A DNA stretch of 64,000 bases from Halalkalicoccus tibetensis (GCF_037996645.1 NZ_JBBMXV010000001.1:787138-851137); one strand, 5' to 3'. Shown: positions 54,030-62,884, counted from the first letter of the stretch. Translations and numbers: made by a program. The notes: generated by a model from the letters alone, not told the origin.

Positions 54030-54239
54030 ATGACTTCCTACTATGATATGATCCTCGGCCTCATCCCCCTCGCACTGTTCGGAATCGCCGGAACGCTGAC
54101 GCTTCTGGGGCTCCAGCTCACGCTGGCCGTCCCGGTGGCCGCCTCCGTCTCGGTCGGCCTGATCGGGCACGCGCTGTTCGTCAACGAGCCCACGGACACC
54201 CCCAGTGCGGGCGCGGTACCCGCCCGGACGTCCGAGTAG
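54030..54239 (+). CDS. small two-helix membrane protein
   Basis: 69 residues from ATG 54030 (MTSYYDMILGLIPLALFG). Two helices follow, LIPLALFGIAGTLTLLG and LAVPVAASVSVGLIGHALFV, then a polar tail. It belongs to the small haloarchaeal membrane proteins of unknown role that start with MTSYY. The frame opens upstream at 54006, but an ACACTTATG box about 33 nt before 54030 supports the later ATG. Confidence 0.75.
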   Translation: MTSYYDMILGLIPLALFGIAGTLTLLGLQLTLAVPVAASVSVGLIGHALFVNEPTDTPSAGAVPARTSE

Positions 54240-54280
54240 AGAGACTCAACTGTTTTCTCGCTGGCGACCGAAGCCGGCCC

Positions 54281-55279
54281 ATGACCGAGGCGCTGTTCTT
54301 GACGAGCGACGAACTGGCCGATCTCGCCGAGCCGGCGGATTACGTCGACGCCGTCCGCGAGGGCTACCGCCAGCGCGGCGAGGGCGCACCCGCCGAGCCC
54401 CGGACGAAGCTCACGAACGAGGAGCCGCCGGGGATGTTCACGGGCTACATGGCGGTCCTGCCCGAGACGGGCGCCATGGGCGGGTACAACTACGGCGCGG
54501 GCTTCGGCGAGCGCGACGCCTGGTTCATCACGCCGCTGTTCGATTCCGAGTCGGGCGAGCCGCTCGCGGTGCTCGACGGCGCCTACCTCAACCCCTTCAA
54601 GACCGGCGCCGCGGGCGCCGTCGGCGTCGACGCGCTCGCCCGCGAGGACGCGAACACTCTGGGCCTGATCGGCAGCGGCGCACAGGCCCGCGGCCAGCTC
54701 CGCGCGACCGCCACCGTCCGCGAGTTCGACTCCGTTCGCGTCTACTCGCGGACCCGCGAGAACCGCGAGGCGTTCGCCGACGAGATGGACGGGATCGTCG
54801 ATCCAGTGGTGGAGGCCGTCGACTCGAGCGCCGACGCGGTCTCGGGCGCCGATGTCGTGATCACGGCGACGAACTCGCCCGAGCCCGTCTTCGACGGCGA
54901 GCTCGTGGAGCCGGGAACCCACGTCACCGCGATGGGCCAGTACGACACCGAGAAACACGAGCTCGACGCGACGACCGTCTCACGCGCGAAGTACGTCCTC
55001 GACCTCCGGGCGCGCACCGACCGCGACGCCGGCTCGCTGATGGCCGCGATCGAGGCCGGGGCGATCGGCGTCGATCACCCTCACGGCGAGCTGGGCGAGG
55101 TCCTCGCAGGGGAGATCCCGGGACGGGAGGACGACGAGGAGATCACGGTCTTCGACAGCGGCGGCACCGGGATCGAGACGGTCGCGGCCGCCCACATGCT
55201 CTACGAGCGCGCGAGCGAGGCGGGTCGCGGGACGGAGATCGAGTTCGCCCCCGCGAGCGAGGCGATGCCCGGGCGCTGA
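54281..55279 (+). CDS. ornithine cyclodeaminase/mu-crystallin family enzyme (second copy)
   Basis: 332 residues. The opening LFLTSDELADLAEPADYVDAVREGYRQRGEGA, substrate segment FKTGAAGAVGVDALARED near residue 106, and cofactor motif LGLIGSGAQARGQL near residue 127 match the family. It is clearly paralogous in fold to the enzyme at 47193 but diverged in sequence. It is followed by an MFS carrier on the same strand at 136 nt. Substrate unknown. Confidence 0.9.
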   Translation: MTEALFLTSDELADLAEPADYVDAVREGYRQRGEGAPAEPRTKLTNEEPPGMFTGYMAVLPETGAMGGYNYGAGFGERDAWFITPLFDSESGEPLAVLDGAYLNPFKTGAAGAVGVDALAREDANTLGLIGSGAQARGQLRATATVREFDSVRVYSRTRENREAFADEMDGIVDPVVEAVDSSADAVSGADVVITATNSPEPVFDGELVEPGTHVTAMGQYDTEKHELDATTVSRAKYVLDLRARTDRDAGSLMAAIEAGAIGVDHPHGELGEVLAGEIPGREDDEEITVFDSGGTGIETVAAAHMLYERASEAGRGTEIEFAPASEAMPGR

Positions 55280-55415
55280 CGGGAGCGCACCGAATCGGCG
55301 AGCGGGGAGGGACGACCCGCGGGCAGCGATGCTCGGGCGCTGACTCGCCGCCGGGCCGCCCACGGCTTGCTCCAACGCGACCGTTTAACTCGATCGGAGC
55401 CCGTCGTCCGTGTCA

Positions 55416-56639
55416 ATGGGTCGCGTATCGGAGCTCTACTACGGCTGGGTCGTCGTCGCCGCCTGTTTTCTGGGCTCGTTCGTCGTCTTCGGCCTCTCGT
55501 ACTCCTTCGGCGTGTTCTTCGAGCCGATCCTCGAGGAATTCGGCCGCTCCCGCGGCGCCACCTCGGTCGCGTTCGGCGTCCAGTCGCTGATGCTGTATCT
55601 CGGCGCGGTCGGGGTCGGCGTGCTCGTCGACCGGTACGGCACACGCCGGATGCTCGCGGCCGGCACCGTCGTGCTCGTCGTCGGGCTCGTGGCCACCAGC
55701 CGGGCCCGGTCGCTCCCCGTCCTCGTGTTCACCTACGGGGTCGTCACCGGGCTCGGAATGAGCGTCCTGTTCGTCGTCTCGTATGCGACCGTCCCCCGAT
55801 GGTTCGACCGGCGCCAGGGGCTCGCGGGCGGGCTGGCATCGGCCGGGCTCGGCATGGGGATGGTCGTCGTCGCGCCCGTCGCCGACGTCCTCATCGCCCG
55901 CGTGGGCTGGCGATCGGCGCTGCTTCTGCTCGCCGGCTGCGCCGTGGCGTTGCTGGCGGTCGCCATCGCGGCGGTTCGCGACGAACCCGCGGCCGAGCAG
56001 GTCCCCGACCACGAGTTCGACGGCGGGTTCGTCGAGAGCCCCCGGACCGGTATCGACGAGCGGCTGGCCGCGGTCGGCGCGATCGCCCGTTCGCCCGCCT
56101 TCCTCGCGCTGTTCGCCGGCTGGCTGCTCGTCTACACGACGCTGTATATCGTCCTCTCGCATCTCGTCGTCCACATCGTCGACCTGGGGCTCTCGCGGAC
56201 CGTCGGCGCCACCGCCGTGGCGCTCATCGGCGGGGCGAGCGTGATCGGGCGGGTCGCGATCGGCCACGCCGCAGACCGGGTCGGTCGGGTCCCGACGTTC
56301 GTCGTCTGCTCGGCGATCATGGGTGTCGCGACGGTCGCGCTCCCCGCCCTCGACACCGTGGCGCCGCTCCTGCTGTTCGCTGCCGTCTACGGCCTCGCCT
56401 ACGGGGGTAACGGCGCGCTGCTCGCGCCGCTCACCGCCGACCTGTTCGGCCGGGAGAACATCAACGCCGTCTTCGGGCTGGTGTCGGTGTCGCTCGGCCT
56501 CTCGGGGCTCGTCTCGCCGTATCTCGCCGGCGCGGGCCACGACGTCCTCGGGACCTACGCGCCGGCGTTCGTCGCCGCGGGGCTCGTCGCGCTGGTCGGC
56601 GCCGCCACGATCGCCGCCGCGGGCCGACTCAGTACGTAG
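55416..56639 (+). CDS. MFS transporter, OFA/MCT-like
   Basis: 407 residues, 12 helices. GWVVVAACFLGSFVVFGLSYSFGVFFEP opens helix 1, DRYGTRR near residue 77 is the MFS motif A loop, and VPRWFDRRQGLAGGLASAGLGMG near 128 resembles oxalate/formate and monocarboxylate carriers. An organic acid is the likely cargo. The frame opens with GTG 55410; the ATG at 55416 gives MGRVSELYYGW. A GTTTAAC box about 30 nt upstream supports it. Confidence 0.9.
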   Translation: MGRVSELYYGWVVVAACFLGSFVVFGLSYSFGVFFEPILEEFGRSRGATSVAFGVQSLMLYLGAVGVGVLVDRYGTRRMLAAGTVVLVVGLVATSRARSLPVLVFTYGVVTGLGMSVLFVVSYATVPRWFDRRQGLAGGLASAGLGMGMVVVAPVADVLIARVGWRSALLLLAGCAVALLAVAIAAVRDEPAAEQVPDHEFDGGFVESPRTGIDERLAAVGAIARSPAFLALFAGWLLVYTTLYIVLSHLVVHIVDLGLSRTVGATAVALIGGASVIGRVAIGHAADRVGRVPTFVVCSAIMGVATVALPALDTVAPLLLFAAVYGLAYGGNGALLAPLTADLFGRENINAVFGLVSVSLGLSGLVSPYLAGAGHDVLGTYAPAFVAAGLVALVGAATIAAAGRLST

Positions 56640-56732
56640 CGTCCGCGACCGCTCTCACAGCCCGGGCGCCTGGGTGAACGGTAGCTGTTCGCGAGCACGC
56701 CCACAGCGTATCGAACTCGTTTCGACTTCGGC

Positions 56733-57116
56733 TCACTCTCGACGCTTTCCTGAATCGTCCTCTACGAACTCCCACGCCTCGTCGAGCTCGTCCTCCTCGA
56801 AGAACTCGATCTCCGTATCGGTGACCAGATCGCTCGCCTCCGTTCCCCACTCGATCAGGCTATCGTCGCCGACGACCGCGTAACACTCCATGTCCTCCCC
56901 GTGTCGGAGATAGAAGCCGAAGTCCTCCTCGTATGCGTCGAACTCGGCGTACGGTTCCGAGACGCCGGAGATATCCATGAGCAGCTTCGCCGACCCGTGC
57001 TCCTCGATCGCCTCCTCGACGTCGGCCAGTATCTCCTCGTACTCTCCTTCGCTCAGCTCGTCGGTGGCCGAATAGCCGATACTGTTGCCCTCGCTCCGGG
57101 GAAGCCTCTCTACCAT
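56733..57116 (-). CDS. SpoIIAA-like STAS-related protein
   Basis: 127 residues: MVERLPRSEGNSIGYSATDELSEGEYEEILADVEEAIEEHGSAKLLMDISG, the pattern of the SpoIIAA-like family of small STAS-fold proteins. Those may bind lipids or partners, with no clear enzyme site. The protein is highly acidic; GFYLRHGEDMECYAVVGDDSLIEW follows. Start at ATG 57114-57116. Function inferred by family only. Confidence 0.82.
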   Translation of the reverse strand: MVERLPRSEGNSIGYSATDELSEGEYEEILADVEEAIEEHGSAKLLMDISGVSEPYAEFDAYEEDFGFYLRHGEDMECYAVVGDDSLIEWGTEASDLVTDTEIEFFEEDELDEAWEFVEDDSGKRRE

Positions 57117-57243
57117 AGTTGGCGATCGGATACCCTTTCGGAAAACCCATCTGCCTGTATCTGCCAGGGTCGATCTCCCTCTCGCAACGAACCTGTCTCG
57201 TCGCGGAATCACCCGAGGAACGGGTTTCGACGGGCCCATGTCG

Positions 57244-58251
57244 TCACAGATACGGCCCCAGCCCGAGCGCCTGGGTGAGCGTCAGCCCGCTGGCGAGCGC
57301 GCCGACCAGGTAGCCGGCGATCGTCCCACCGTTGAGAAGCGGGAGCCCGGCGTGGGCCCTCCCCTGGAGGACCATCCACAGCAGGACGAGCAGCCCCGCG
57401 AGCATGCCGATCATCCCGCCCAGCGCGGGGACGGTCAGCGCGATTCCCGGGACGAGCGAGGGGGTCTGGACGAAGAAGGCCGCGCTCGCGATCAGCACGG
57501 TCGGGATCACCGCGTCGCCCAGGCCGATGAAGAAGGCGTCCCGGCCCGGAGCGTCGTCGGGCTCCGGCTCGGGTTCGGGTTCGGATTCGCCGTCCGTCCG
57601 CCCCTCGGAGGCCGGCTCGTCGTCCTCGGATGCATCGGTGCCGCCCGCGTCGAGGAAGCTGTAGCCCGGCGAGACGGGGATGATCAGGAGGACGGGTACC
57701 TTGATCTCCATGACGTTGTCCGCCAGCGAGAGCATGTGCTCGGTGCCGTAGACGCTGATGGCGTCGTAGACCGCGAGCACGACCAGGAGGACGAGCGCGG
57801 GGAGGATGCCGAAGGTGATGCCGAACAGCCCCGCCGCGCCCGCGCCCATGATCACGCCGGCAGCGTCGATGACGTACCACTCGGGATACAGCGCGAGCCC
57901 GGCGCCGATCGCCAGCGCGCCGACGACCGCGAGGACGTGGACCCCGCCGACGGTGAATATGGGGGGAAGGACGACCACGAGCACGTACCACGAGAGGAAG
58001 ACGCTCGCGAGGACGACCATCCCCCGAATGAGCCACTGGAGGTCGAACTTGAACGCCGCGAGCATCAGGCCCGTGGCGACGAGGATCGCGCCGACGTAGA
58101 GCAGGGAGTTGGTCGGATCGTCGGGGTCCTCGACGGCCTGCAGGCCCGCCGACTGGAACGGCTCGACCAGCGCGAGCGCGCCGAGCTGGATCGTCAGGAA
58201 GAGGGCGACAGTTCCGGCGACGGCGATCGACACGCGACGGCGCTGCTCCAT
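57244..58251 (-). CDS. presenilin/SPP-family intramembrane aspartyl protease
   Basis: 335 residues, nine helices. The catalytic YD motif is VLAVYDAISVYG near residue 140, the GLGD motif is FFIGLGDAVIPTV near residue 225, and PAL occurs in LTVPALGGMIG near 274. These three define presenilin-type proteases, which cleave transmembrane segments. An acidic loop of about 35 residues (EDDEPASEGRTDGESEPEPEPEPDD) separates the two catalytic helices, long for the family. Substrate unknown. Confidence 0.93.
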   Translation of the reverse strand: MEQRRRVSIAVAGTVALFLTIQLGALALVEPFQSAGLQAVEDPDDPTNSLLYVGAILVATGLMLAAFKFDLQWLIRGMVVLASVFLSWYVLVVVLPPIFTVGGVHVLAVVGALAIGAGLALYPEWYVIDAAGVIMGAGAAGLFGITFGILPALVLLVVLAVYDAISVYGTEHMLSLADNVMEIKVPVLLIIPVSPGYSFLDAGGTDASEDDEPASEGRTDGESEPEPEPEPDDAPGRDAFFIGLGDAVIPTVLIASAAFFVQTPSLVPGIALTVPALGGMIGMLAGLLVLLWMVLQGRAHAGLPLLNGGTIAGYLVGALASGLTLTQALGLGPYL

Positions 58252-58295
58252 ACTGCCCGCTTTCGCTCGCGGGCCTTGGGGGTTCCGTTCGTCGC

Positions 58296-58523
58296 CTACC
58301 GCGCGTAGAGCTTCCCGCCGAGCAGCTTCGGGAGGGAGGCCCGGTCGTCGGGGGTGACGGCGACGTAGGGCCGCGAGACGGGCCCGAAGACGTCGACGAC
58401 CCGGCCGACCTCCGAGAGGCCCTCGTCGATCACGACGGTGCCGATCTCGGGCTCGCTCCCCTCGGGACAGCGGGCGATCGCCAGCCCCTGTGCGGTGCGG
58501 ACGACCTCGCCGACGCGTTTCAT
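58296..58523 (-). CDS. gar1: H/ACA ribonucleoprotein subunit Gar1
   Basis: 75 residues. MKRVGEVVRTAQGLAIARCPEGSEPEIGTVVIDEGLSEVGRVVDVFGPVSRPYVAV is the Gar1 beta-barrel, which helps load and release rRNA pseudouridylation guide complexes. The eukaryotic Gly/Arg tails are absent, as is normal in archaea. It is 4 nt from srp19 upstream, the standard archaeal pairing. Confidence 0.93.
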   Translation of the reverse strand: MKRVGEVVRTAQGLAIARCPEGSEPEIGTVVIDEGLSEVGRVVDVFGPVSRPYVAVTPDDRASLPKLLGGKLYAR

Positions 58524-58527
58524 CGGC

Positions 58528-58806
58528 TCACTCCCGCATCGCCGTCACGTAGGCGGCGATGGCCTGCACGAGGTCGTTCTTCGAGGCGTCGTCGGCGTCC
58601 CTGACCAGCACCCGCCCCCGGGGCTCGTACTCGCGGGGGTAGGTCCGATCGCGCTCGATGACCGCGTCGTAGCCCACCTGCTGGGCGGCGGCGGCGATCT
58701 CGTCGACCGTCGGCTCCGGGACCGCGAGGTCCCCCGGGACCCGTCGGCCCTTCGAGCGGGACACCTCCGCGTCGAGATAGGCGGGCCAGATCACGTTTTC
58801 GACCAT
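58528..58806 (-). CDS. srp19: signal recognition particle 19 kDa protein
   Basis: 92 residues. [24 protein letters not shown] is the family start, and the RNA-contact loop is [11 protein letters not shown] near residue 15. It binds helices 6 and 8 of SRP RNA so that Srp54 can join. The SRP RNA gene is not in this window. It is followed by gar1 after 4 nt. Confidence 0.94.
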   Translation of the reverse strand: MVENVIWPAYLDAEVSRSKGRRVPGDLAVPEPTVDEIAAAAQQVGYDAVIERDRTYPREYEPRGRVLVRDADDASKNDLVQAIAAYVTAMRE

Positions 58807-58845
58807 ACCCCTTCTCGCTGCCCGGGAGGTAAAACGCCTTCCGAC

Positions 58846-59943
58846 CTATCGCCGCCGGAAGAACAGCAGCCCGGCGGCCGCCAGCGCGACGAGCGCGGCG
58901 ACGACGCCGAAGCCGGGCTGGTCCTCCTCGGCGGGCTCGTCAGCCGGCTCCTCGTCCGTTTCCTCCGTTTCATCCATCTCATCCGCCTCCTCCGCCGCGT
59001 CGTCCTGTGCCGCGGCGTAGGCGTCGGGGTGGAACGTCTCGGCGAGGTCGTGGATCGCGTAGACGACCTGCGGGCCGGGCTGGTTCATCTGGTTCGCGTC
59101 GACCGTGGCGATCTGCTCCTCCTGGCCGGCGGTCGTGCTCTCGAGGACCTGATCGCTCACGGGCGGTTCATCGAAGTTACCCTCCGGGTAGACGATCCAG
59201 TCTGGGTCCTCGCTGATCACGACCTCCTCGCTGATCTGGCCGTAGAACTCGATGCCGGCCTCGGTGCCGAGGTTCTCGGCGCCGGACGTCTCGATCACGT
59301 CCTCGATGAAGGTGCCCTCGCCGGTGGTGAAGCCGTCACCCATCGCGAACAGCACGGTGGGTTCGTCCTCGCCCTCGACGGCCTCCTCGATCGTGCCGAT
59401 CTCCTCGTCCATCCACTCGAGGGTCTCGGCCGCACCCTCGCACTCGCCGGTGAGCTGGCCGAACGTCTCGACGTTCTCCTCGACGTCGTCGATCGAGGTC
59501 GCGTCCTGGACCTGATAGACCGTCAGGCCGGCGTCGCGGAGCTGCTCGACCTGGTCCTCGTCGGCGACCGCGGAGGCGAAGACGACGTCGGGTTCGAGCT
59601 CGATCACCTGCTCGGTGTTGACGGTGAGGTCGTCGTCGCCGGTGATGTCCTCGGGCTCGTCGTGACCCTCGAGGTACTCGGTGTACTGGCCGACGGGCAT
59701 CCCGACGACCTTCTCACGGGCGTCGATCTCCCAGAGCGTCTGGGCGTCGCTGGGCTGCATCGCGACGACCCGCTCGGGCTCCTCGTCGAGGGAGATCTCC
59801 TCGCCCGTCGCGTCGGTGACGCTGACGGGGAACTCACACGTCGGCTGGGCCGATGCGACGCCGCCGTGTGCGCCGACGGCCCCGGCTCCGAACGTCGACG
59901 TGAGCACCAGCAGCGCCACGACGACGGTAAAGACTCGATTCAC
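58846..59943 (-). CDS. btuF: cobalamin-type ABC importer substrate-binding protein, PGF-CTERM anchored
   Basis: 365 residues from GTG 59941-59943. An N-terminal signal (MNRVFTVVVALLVLTSTFGAG) is followed by a periplasmic-binding fold with PERVVAMQPSDAQTLWEID and TFIEDVIETSGAENLG, the pattern of BtuF/FepB proteins. An acidic linker then leads to the PGF-CTERM end (PGFGVVAALVALAAAGLLFFRRR), which archaeosortase A would process and lipid-anchor. Substrate: cobalamin is likely from the family and the neighbours, iron chelate is possible. Confidence 0.9.
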   Translation of the reverse strand: MNRVFTVVVALLVLTSTFGAGAVGAHGGVASAQPTCEFPVSVTDATGEEISLDEEPERVVAMQPSDAQTLWEIDAREKVVGMPVGQYTEYLEGHDEPEDITGDDDLTVNTEQVIELEPDVVFASAVADEDQVEQLRDAGLTVYQVQDATSIDDVEENVETFGQLTGECEGAAETLEWMDEEIGTIEEAVEGEDEPTVLFAMGDGFTTGEGTFIEDVIETSGAENLGTEAGIEFYGQISEEVVISEDPDWIVYPEGNFDEPPVSDQVLESTTAGQEEQIATVDANQMNQPGPQVVYAIHDLAETFHPDAYAAAQDDAAEEADEMDETEETDEEPADEPAEEDQPGFGVVAALVALAAAGLLFFRRR

Positions 59944-59958
59944 GACACAGGGTGCGCG

Positions 59959-59971
59959 CTTATTCAATAAG
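59959..59971. promoter_or_regulatory. 13-nt perfect palindrome between divergent btuF and btuC promoters
   Basis: CTTATT-C-AATAAG lies 16-28 nt upstream of the btuF GTG and 31-43 nt upstream of the btuC GTG. That is where both TATA regions would be, so one protein bound here could shut both directions at once. The regulator is unknown. Confidence 0.55.
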
Positions 59972-60001
59972 TATTTGCCTAAACCAACCCCAGTTGCAGT
60001 C

Positions 60002-61087
60002 GTGACGCGGCATATCGAAACGGGGGCGTGGTCCGCGGGGCTCTGTGTCCTCCTGCTCGGCGTGATCCTGCTGAGCGCGGCGCTCGGCCCCGTCCGGGTC
60101 GAGCCCGTCGTCGTCGCCCGAATCCTCCTCAACGGGCTCGCGGTTCCCGGGGGGCTCGGCCCCGCGACGCCGACCGGGGTGGGACCGCTCTCGGTCCCCC
60201 TCCCGCGGCTCGAATGGGTCTCGGTCTTCGAGTTCCCGGTCCCCGAGACTCACGAAACGATCGTCACCCAGGTCCGCCTGCCGAGGGTCGTCCTCGCGGC
60301 GGTCGTGGGCTTCGCGCTCGCGGCCGCCGGCACCGTGATGCAGGGGTTCTTCCGGAACCCGATGGCCGATCCCTCGATCATCGGCGTCTCCTCGGGGGCC
60401 GCGCTCGGCGCGGTCGCCTCGATCGTCCTGCCGCTCTCGCTGGGGCTGCGCCCGATGGCCTTCGGCTCCGCGATCATCACGGCGTTCGCGGTCTATCTGA
60501 TCGCGAGCGAGGGCGGGCGGACCCCCGTCGCGACCCTGCTTCTGGCCGGCGTCGCGATCCAGACGTTCCTGGGCGCGATGATCTCGTATCTCCAGCTCAG
60601 CGCCGGCGAGAGCCTCGAACAGGTGGTCTACTGGCTGATGGGGCACCTCCACGCGAGCACCTGGCACGACGTCTCGCTCTCGCTGCCCGTCGTGGTCCCC
60701 GTCTTCGTCCTGTTGATGGTCTACGCGAGCGACCTCAACGTCCTCCTGCTGGGCGAGGAGGACGCCCAGAGCCTCGGGATCGAGGTCGAGCGCACCAAGC
60801 GCCTGCTGCTGGCGGCCGCGAGCGTCATCACCGCTGCAGGAGTAGCTGTCTCGGGCGTGATCGGCTTCGTCGGGCTGATCGTCCCCCACATGATGCGCCT
60901 GCTGGTCGGGCCCGACCACCGGATCCTGCTCCCGACCAGCGCGCTCGCGGGCGCGGTGTTCCTCGTCGCGACCGACACCGTGGCGCGGGCGGGCCCCGCC
61001 GAGGTGCCCGTCGGGATCGTCACCGCCGCGCTGGGCGCGCCCTTTTTCCTGTATCTCCTTCGAACCCGGGAGGTGCACGCGCTGTGA
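60002..61087 (+). CDS. btuC: cobalamin-type ABC importer permease
   Basis: 361 residues, about ten helices. RLPRVVLAAVVGFALAAAGTVMQGFFRNPMADPSIIGVSSGAALGA near residue 96 and GVIGFVGLIVPHMMRLLVGPDHR near residue 284 are FecCD/BtuC signatures. The start is GTG 60002-60004, which fits the divergent promoter; the frame runs further upstream through the btuF antisense. The stop overlaps the ATPase start as GTGA. It forms a dimer with the ATPase to import the ligand handed over by BtuF. Confidence 0.93.
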   Translation: MTRHIETGAWSAGLCVLLLGVILLSAALGPVRVEPVVVARILLNGLAVPGGLGPATPTGVGPLSVPLPRLEWVSVFEFPVPETHETIVTQVRLPRVVLAAVVGFALAAAGTVMQGFFRNPMADPSIIGVSSGAALGAVASIVLPLSLGLRPMAFGSAIITAFAVYLIASEGGRTPVATLLLAGVAIQTFLGAMISYLQLSAGESLEQVVYWLMGHLHASTWHDVSLSLPVVVPVFVLLMVYASDLNVLLLGEEDAQSLGIEVERTKRLLLAAASVITAAGVAVSGVIGFVGLIVPHMMRLLVGPDHRILLPTSALAGAVFLVATDTVARAGPAEVPVGIVTAALGAPFFLYLLRTREVHAL

Positions 61088-62319
61088 TCGACGTTCGCGA
61101 TCTCGACGTCGAACTGGGCGGGATGGCGGTGCTCGACGCCGTCAGCACCCACATCGACGAGGGGCGGTTCGTCGGCCTCGTCGGCCCCAACGGCGCCGGC
61201 AAGTCGACCATGCTGCGCGCGATCGGCGCCGTGTTGAAGCCCGACGCCGGGACCGTCTCGCTCGACGGCGAGAGCGTCCACGACCTCCCCTCGCGGGCGG
61301 CGAGCCGGCGGGTCGCGACCGTCCCCCAGGACACGAGCCTCTCGTTCGACTTCGACGTGCGCGACGTGGTCGCGATGGGACGGACCCCCTATCGCTCGCG
61401 GTTCCGCTCGAGCGTCGACCCGGCGGGCGAGGAGGCGATCGAGCGCGCGCTCGACCGGACCGAGACGGAGGAGTTCGCGGATCGCTCGATCAGCGCCGTG
61501 AGCGGCGGCGAGCGCCAGCGAGTCGTCCTCGCGCGGGCGCTCGCCCAGGACACTCCCATACTCCTGCTCGACGAGCCGACCGCGAGCCTCGACATCAACC
61601 ACCAGATCCGCACCCTCGAGCTCGTCCGCGAGCTCGCCGACGAGGGCAAGACCGTGATCGCGGCGATCCACGACCTGAACCTCGCGGCCCACTACTGCGA
61701 CGAGCTGCTGCTGCTCTCGGGCGGGCGGATCCTCGAGAGCGGGCCTCCCGAACGGGTGCTCACCGAGGCGAACCTCGCTGAGGCGTTCGACGCCCGCGCC
61801 GTCGTGAGCCGCCATCCCGTTACGGGGGCCGTCTACGTGACCGCGCTCCCCGAGCGGGGCGGCGACCGCGAGGGGCGGGTCCACGTGATCGGCGGCGGAG
61901 GCACCGTCTCGCGGCTACTGTACGTGCTCTCGGTGGCGGGCTACGAGGTCTCCGCGGGGGCGCTCGGCGAGGGCGACTCCGATCTCGAGACCGCGCGCTT
62001 GCTCGGGCTCGATAGCGTGGCCGTCGAGCCGTTCTCGCCGATCGGTTCGGAGGCCCGGGAGGCCGTCGCGGAGCTGATCGGGGCCGCCGACGTCACCGTG
62101 ATCGGCGACTGCGAAGTCGGGACGGGCAACCTCGCGAACCTCGAGTGTGCGCGCGCGAGCGACGCGCTGGTGGTCGTCGAGGACCGCCCCTTCGCGGAGC
62201 GAAACTACGCCGGCGAGGCGGCGAGGGAGCTGTACGGGGCGCTCGTGGAGCGTGGGACGGTCGTCGGGAGCGGCGAGGTGCTCGGGGCGGTCGCTAGCGC
62301 GATGGAACGAAACCCGTAA
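61084..62319 (+). CDS. btuD: cobalamin-type ABC importer ATPase with C-terminal extension
   Basis: 411 residues from GTG 61084. ATPase domain, residues 1-250: Walker A LVGPNGAGKSTML, signature ISAVSGGERQRVVLARAL, Walker B ILLLDEPTASLD. Residues 262-411 form an added domain, with VHVIGGGGTVSRLLYVLSVAGYEV, SVAVEPFSPIG, and ADVTVIGDCEVGTGNLANLECARAS; this is shared with other archaeal BtuD proteins and absent from Escherichia coli BtuD. It may bind nucleotide or cobinamide, but that is untested. Translationally coupled to btuC. Confidence 0.92.
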   Translation: MIDVRDLDVELGGMAVLDAVSTHIDEGRFVGLVGPNGAGKSTMLRAIGAVLKPDAGTVSLDGESVHDLPSRAASRRVATVPQDTSLSFDFDVRDVVAMGRTPYRSRFRSSVDPAGEEAIERALDRTETEEFADRSISAVSGGERQRVVLARALAQDTPILLLDEPTASLDINHQIRTLELVRELADEGKTVIAAIHDLNLAAHYCDELLLLSGGRILESGPPERVLTEANLAEAFDARAVVSRHPVTGAVYVTALPERGGDREGRVHVIGGGGTVSRLLYVLSVAGYEVSAGALGEGDSDLETARLLGLDSVAVEPFSPIGSEAREAVAELIGAADVTVIGDCEVGTGNLANLECARASDALVVVEDRPFAERNYAGEAARELYGALVERGTVVGSGEVLGAVASAMERNP

Positions 62320-62342
62320 TTCCCTCGGCACGAACTCCCGGT

Positions 62343-62537
62343 ATGGCTTCGAAGTGGCGCGAACTCCTGCCCCACTACCTGGCGATGTTCGCGATCTACG
62401 TCGTGCTCGTGACGCTCGTCGCCGGGCTCACCGGCCAGTCGAACTTCTGGATCTCGGTCGGGATCGCCGTGGTGATCGCGCTGGGCTACCCGCCGGCGGT
62501 CCGCCGGGCCGGCTACGAACCCCCGTCGTGGAACTAG
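62343..62537 (+). CDS. small two-helix membrane protein
   Basis: 64 residues. Two helices (LAMFAIYVVLVTLVAGLTG and FWISVGIAVVIALGYPPAV) follow a basic leader MASKWRELLPHY, ending YEPPSWN. No family name is recalled. It follows btuD at 23 nt and its end overlaps the winged-helix gene by 4 nt on the opposite strand. Confidence 0.72.
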   Translation: MASKWRELLPHYLAMFAIYVVLVTLVAGLTGQSNFWISVGIAVVIALGYPPAVRRAGYEPPSWN

Positions 62538-62884
62538 GAGCTCGACAGCGAGCGCCAGACGTCGTCGAGCGTGGTCGTCACGTCCGCGCGGTCCTCGACG
62601 TCGACGGTGTAGCTCCCGCTCCCGAAGTCCACGGCGACGCGGTCGACCGCGCGTCGGTAGACGCTGACCCGTCGGCGGTCGTCCGAGAGCACCCGCCCGT
62701 GGTGTTCGAGGAGGTCGACCTCCTGTAGCTCCTCGATCCGTCGATAGCAGGTCGCGATCGGGATGCCGAGCTCGTCGCTGAGCGCCTGGGCCGAACGCGG
62801 TTCGTCTGTCGCACCCAGGATCTCGGCGTTGTACTCGTTCCCGAGCGCGCGGAGGGCTTCTTCCGAATACATCTGATAGGTCAT
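62534..62884 (-). CDS. winged-helix transcriptional regulator
   Basis: 116 residues. The wHTH spans residues 8-75: ALRALGNEYNAEILGATDEPRSAQALSDELGIPIATCYRRIEELQEVDLLEHHGRVLSDDRR, of the ArsR/PadR-like sort used by haloarchaea. C-terminal part is a strand pair and helix, perhaps a dimer contact. The promoter (TTTATTAG near 62902-62910) is about 22 nt before the ATG. It lies 250 nt from the archaellins and could regulate them or the small membrane gene; this is inferred from placement. Confidence 0.83.
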   Translation of the reverse strand: MTYQMYSEEALRALGNEYNAEILGATDEPRSAQALSDELGIPIATCYRRIEELQEVDLLEHHGRVLSDDRRRVSVYRRAVDRVAVDFGSGSYTVDVEDRADVTTTLDDVWRSLSSS

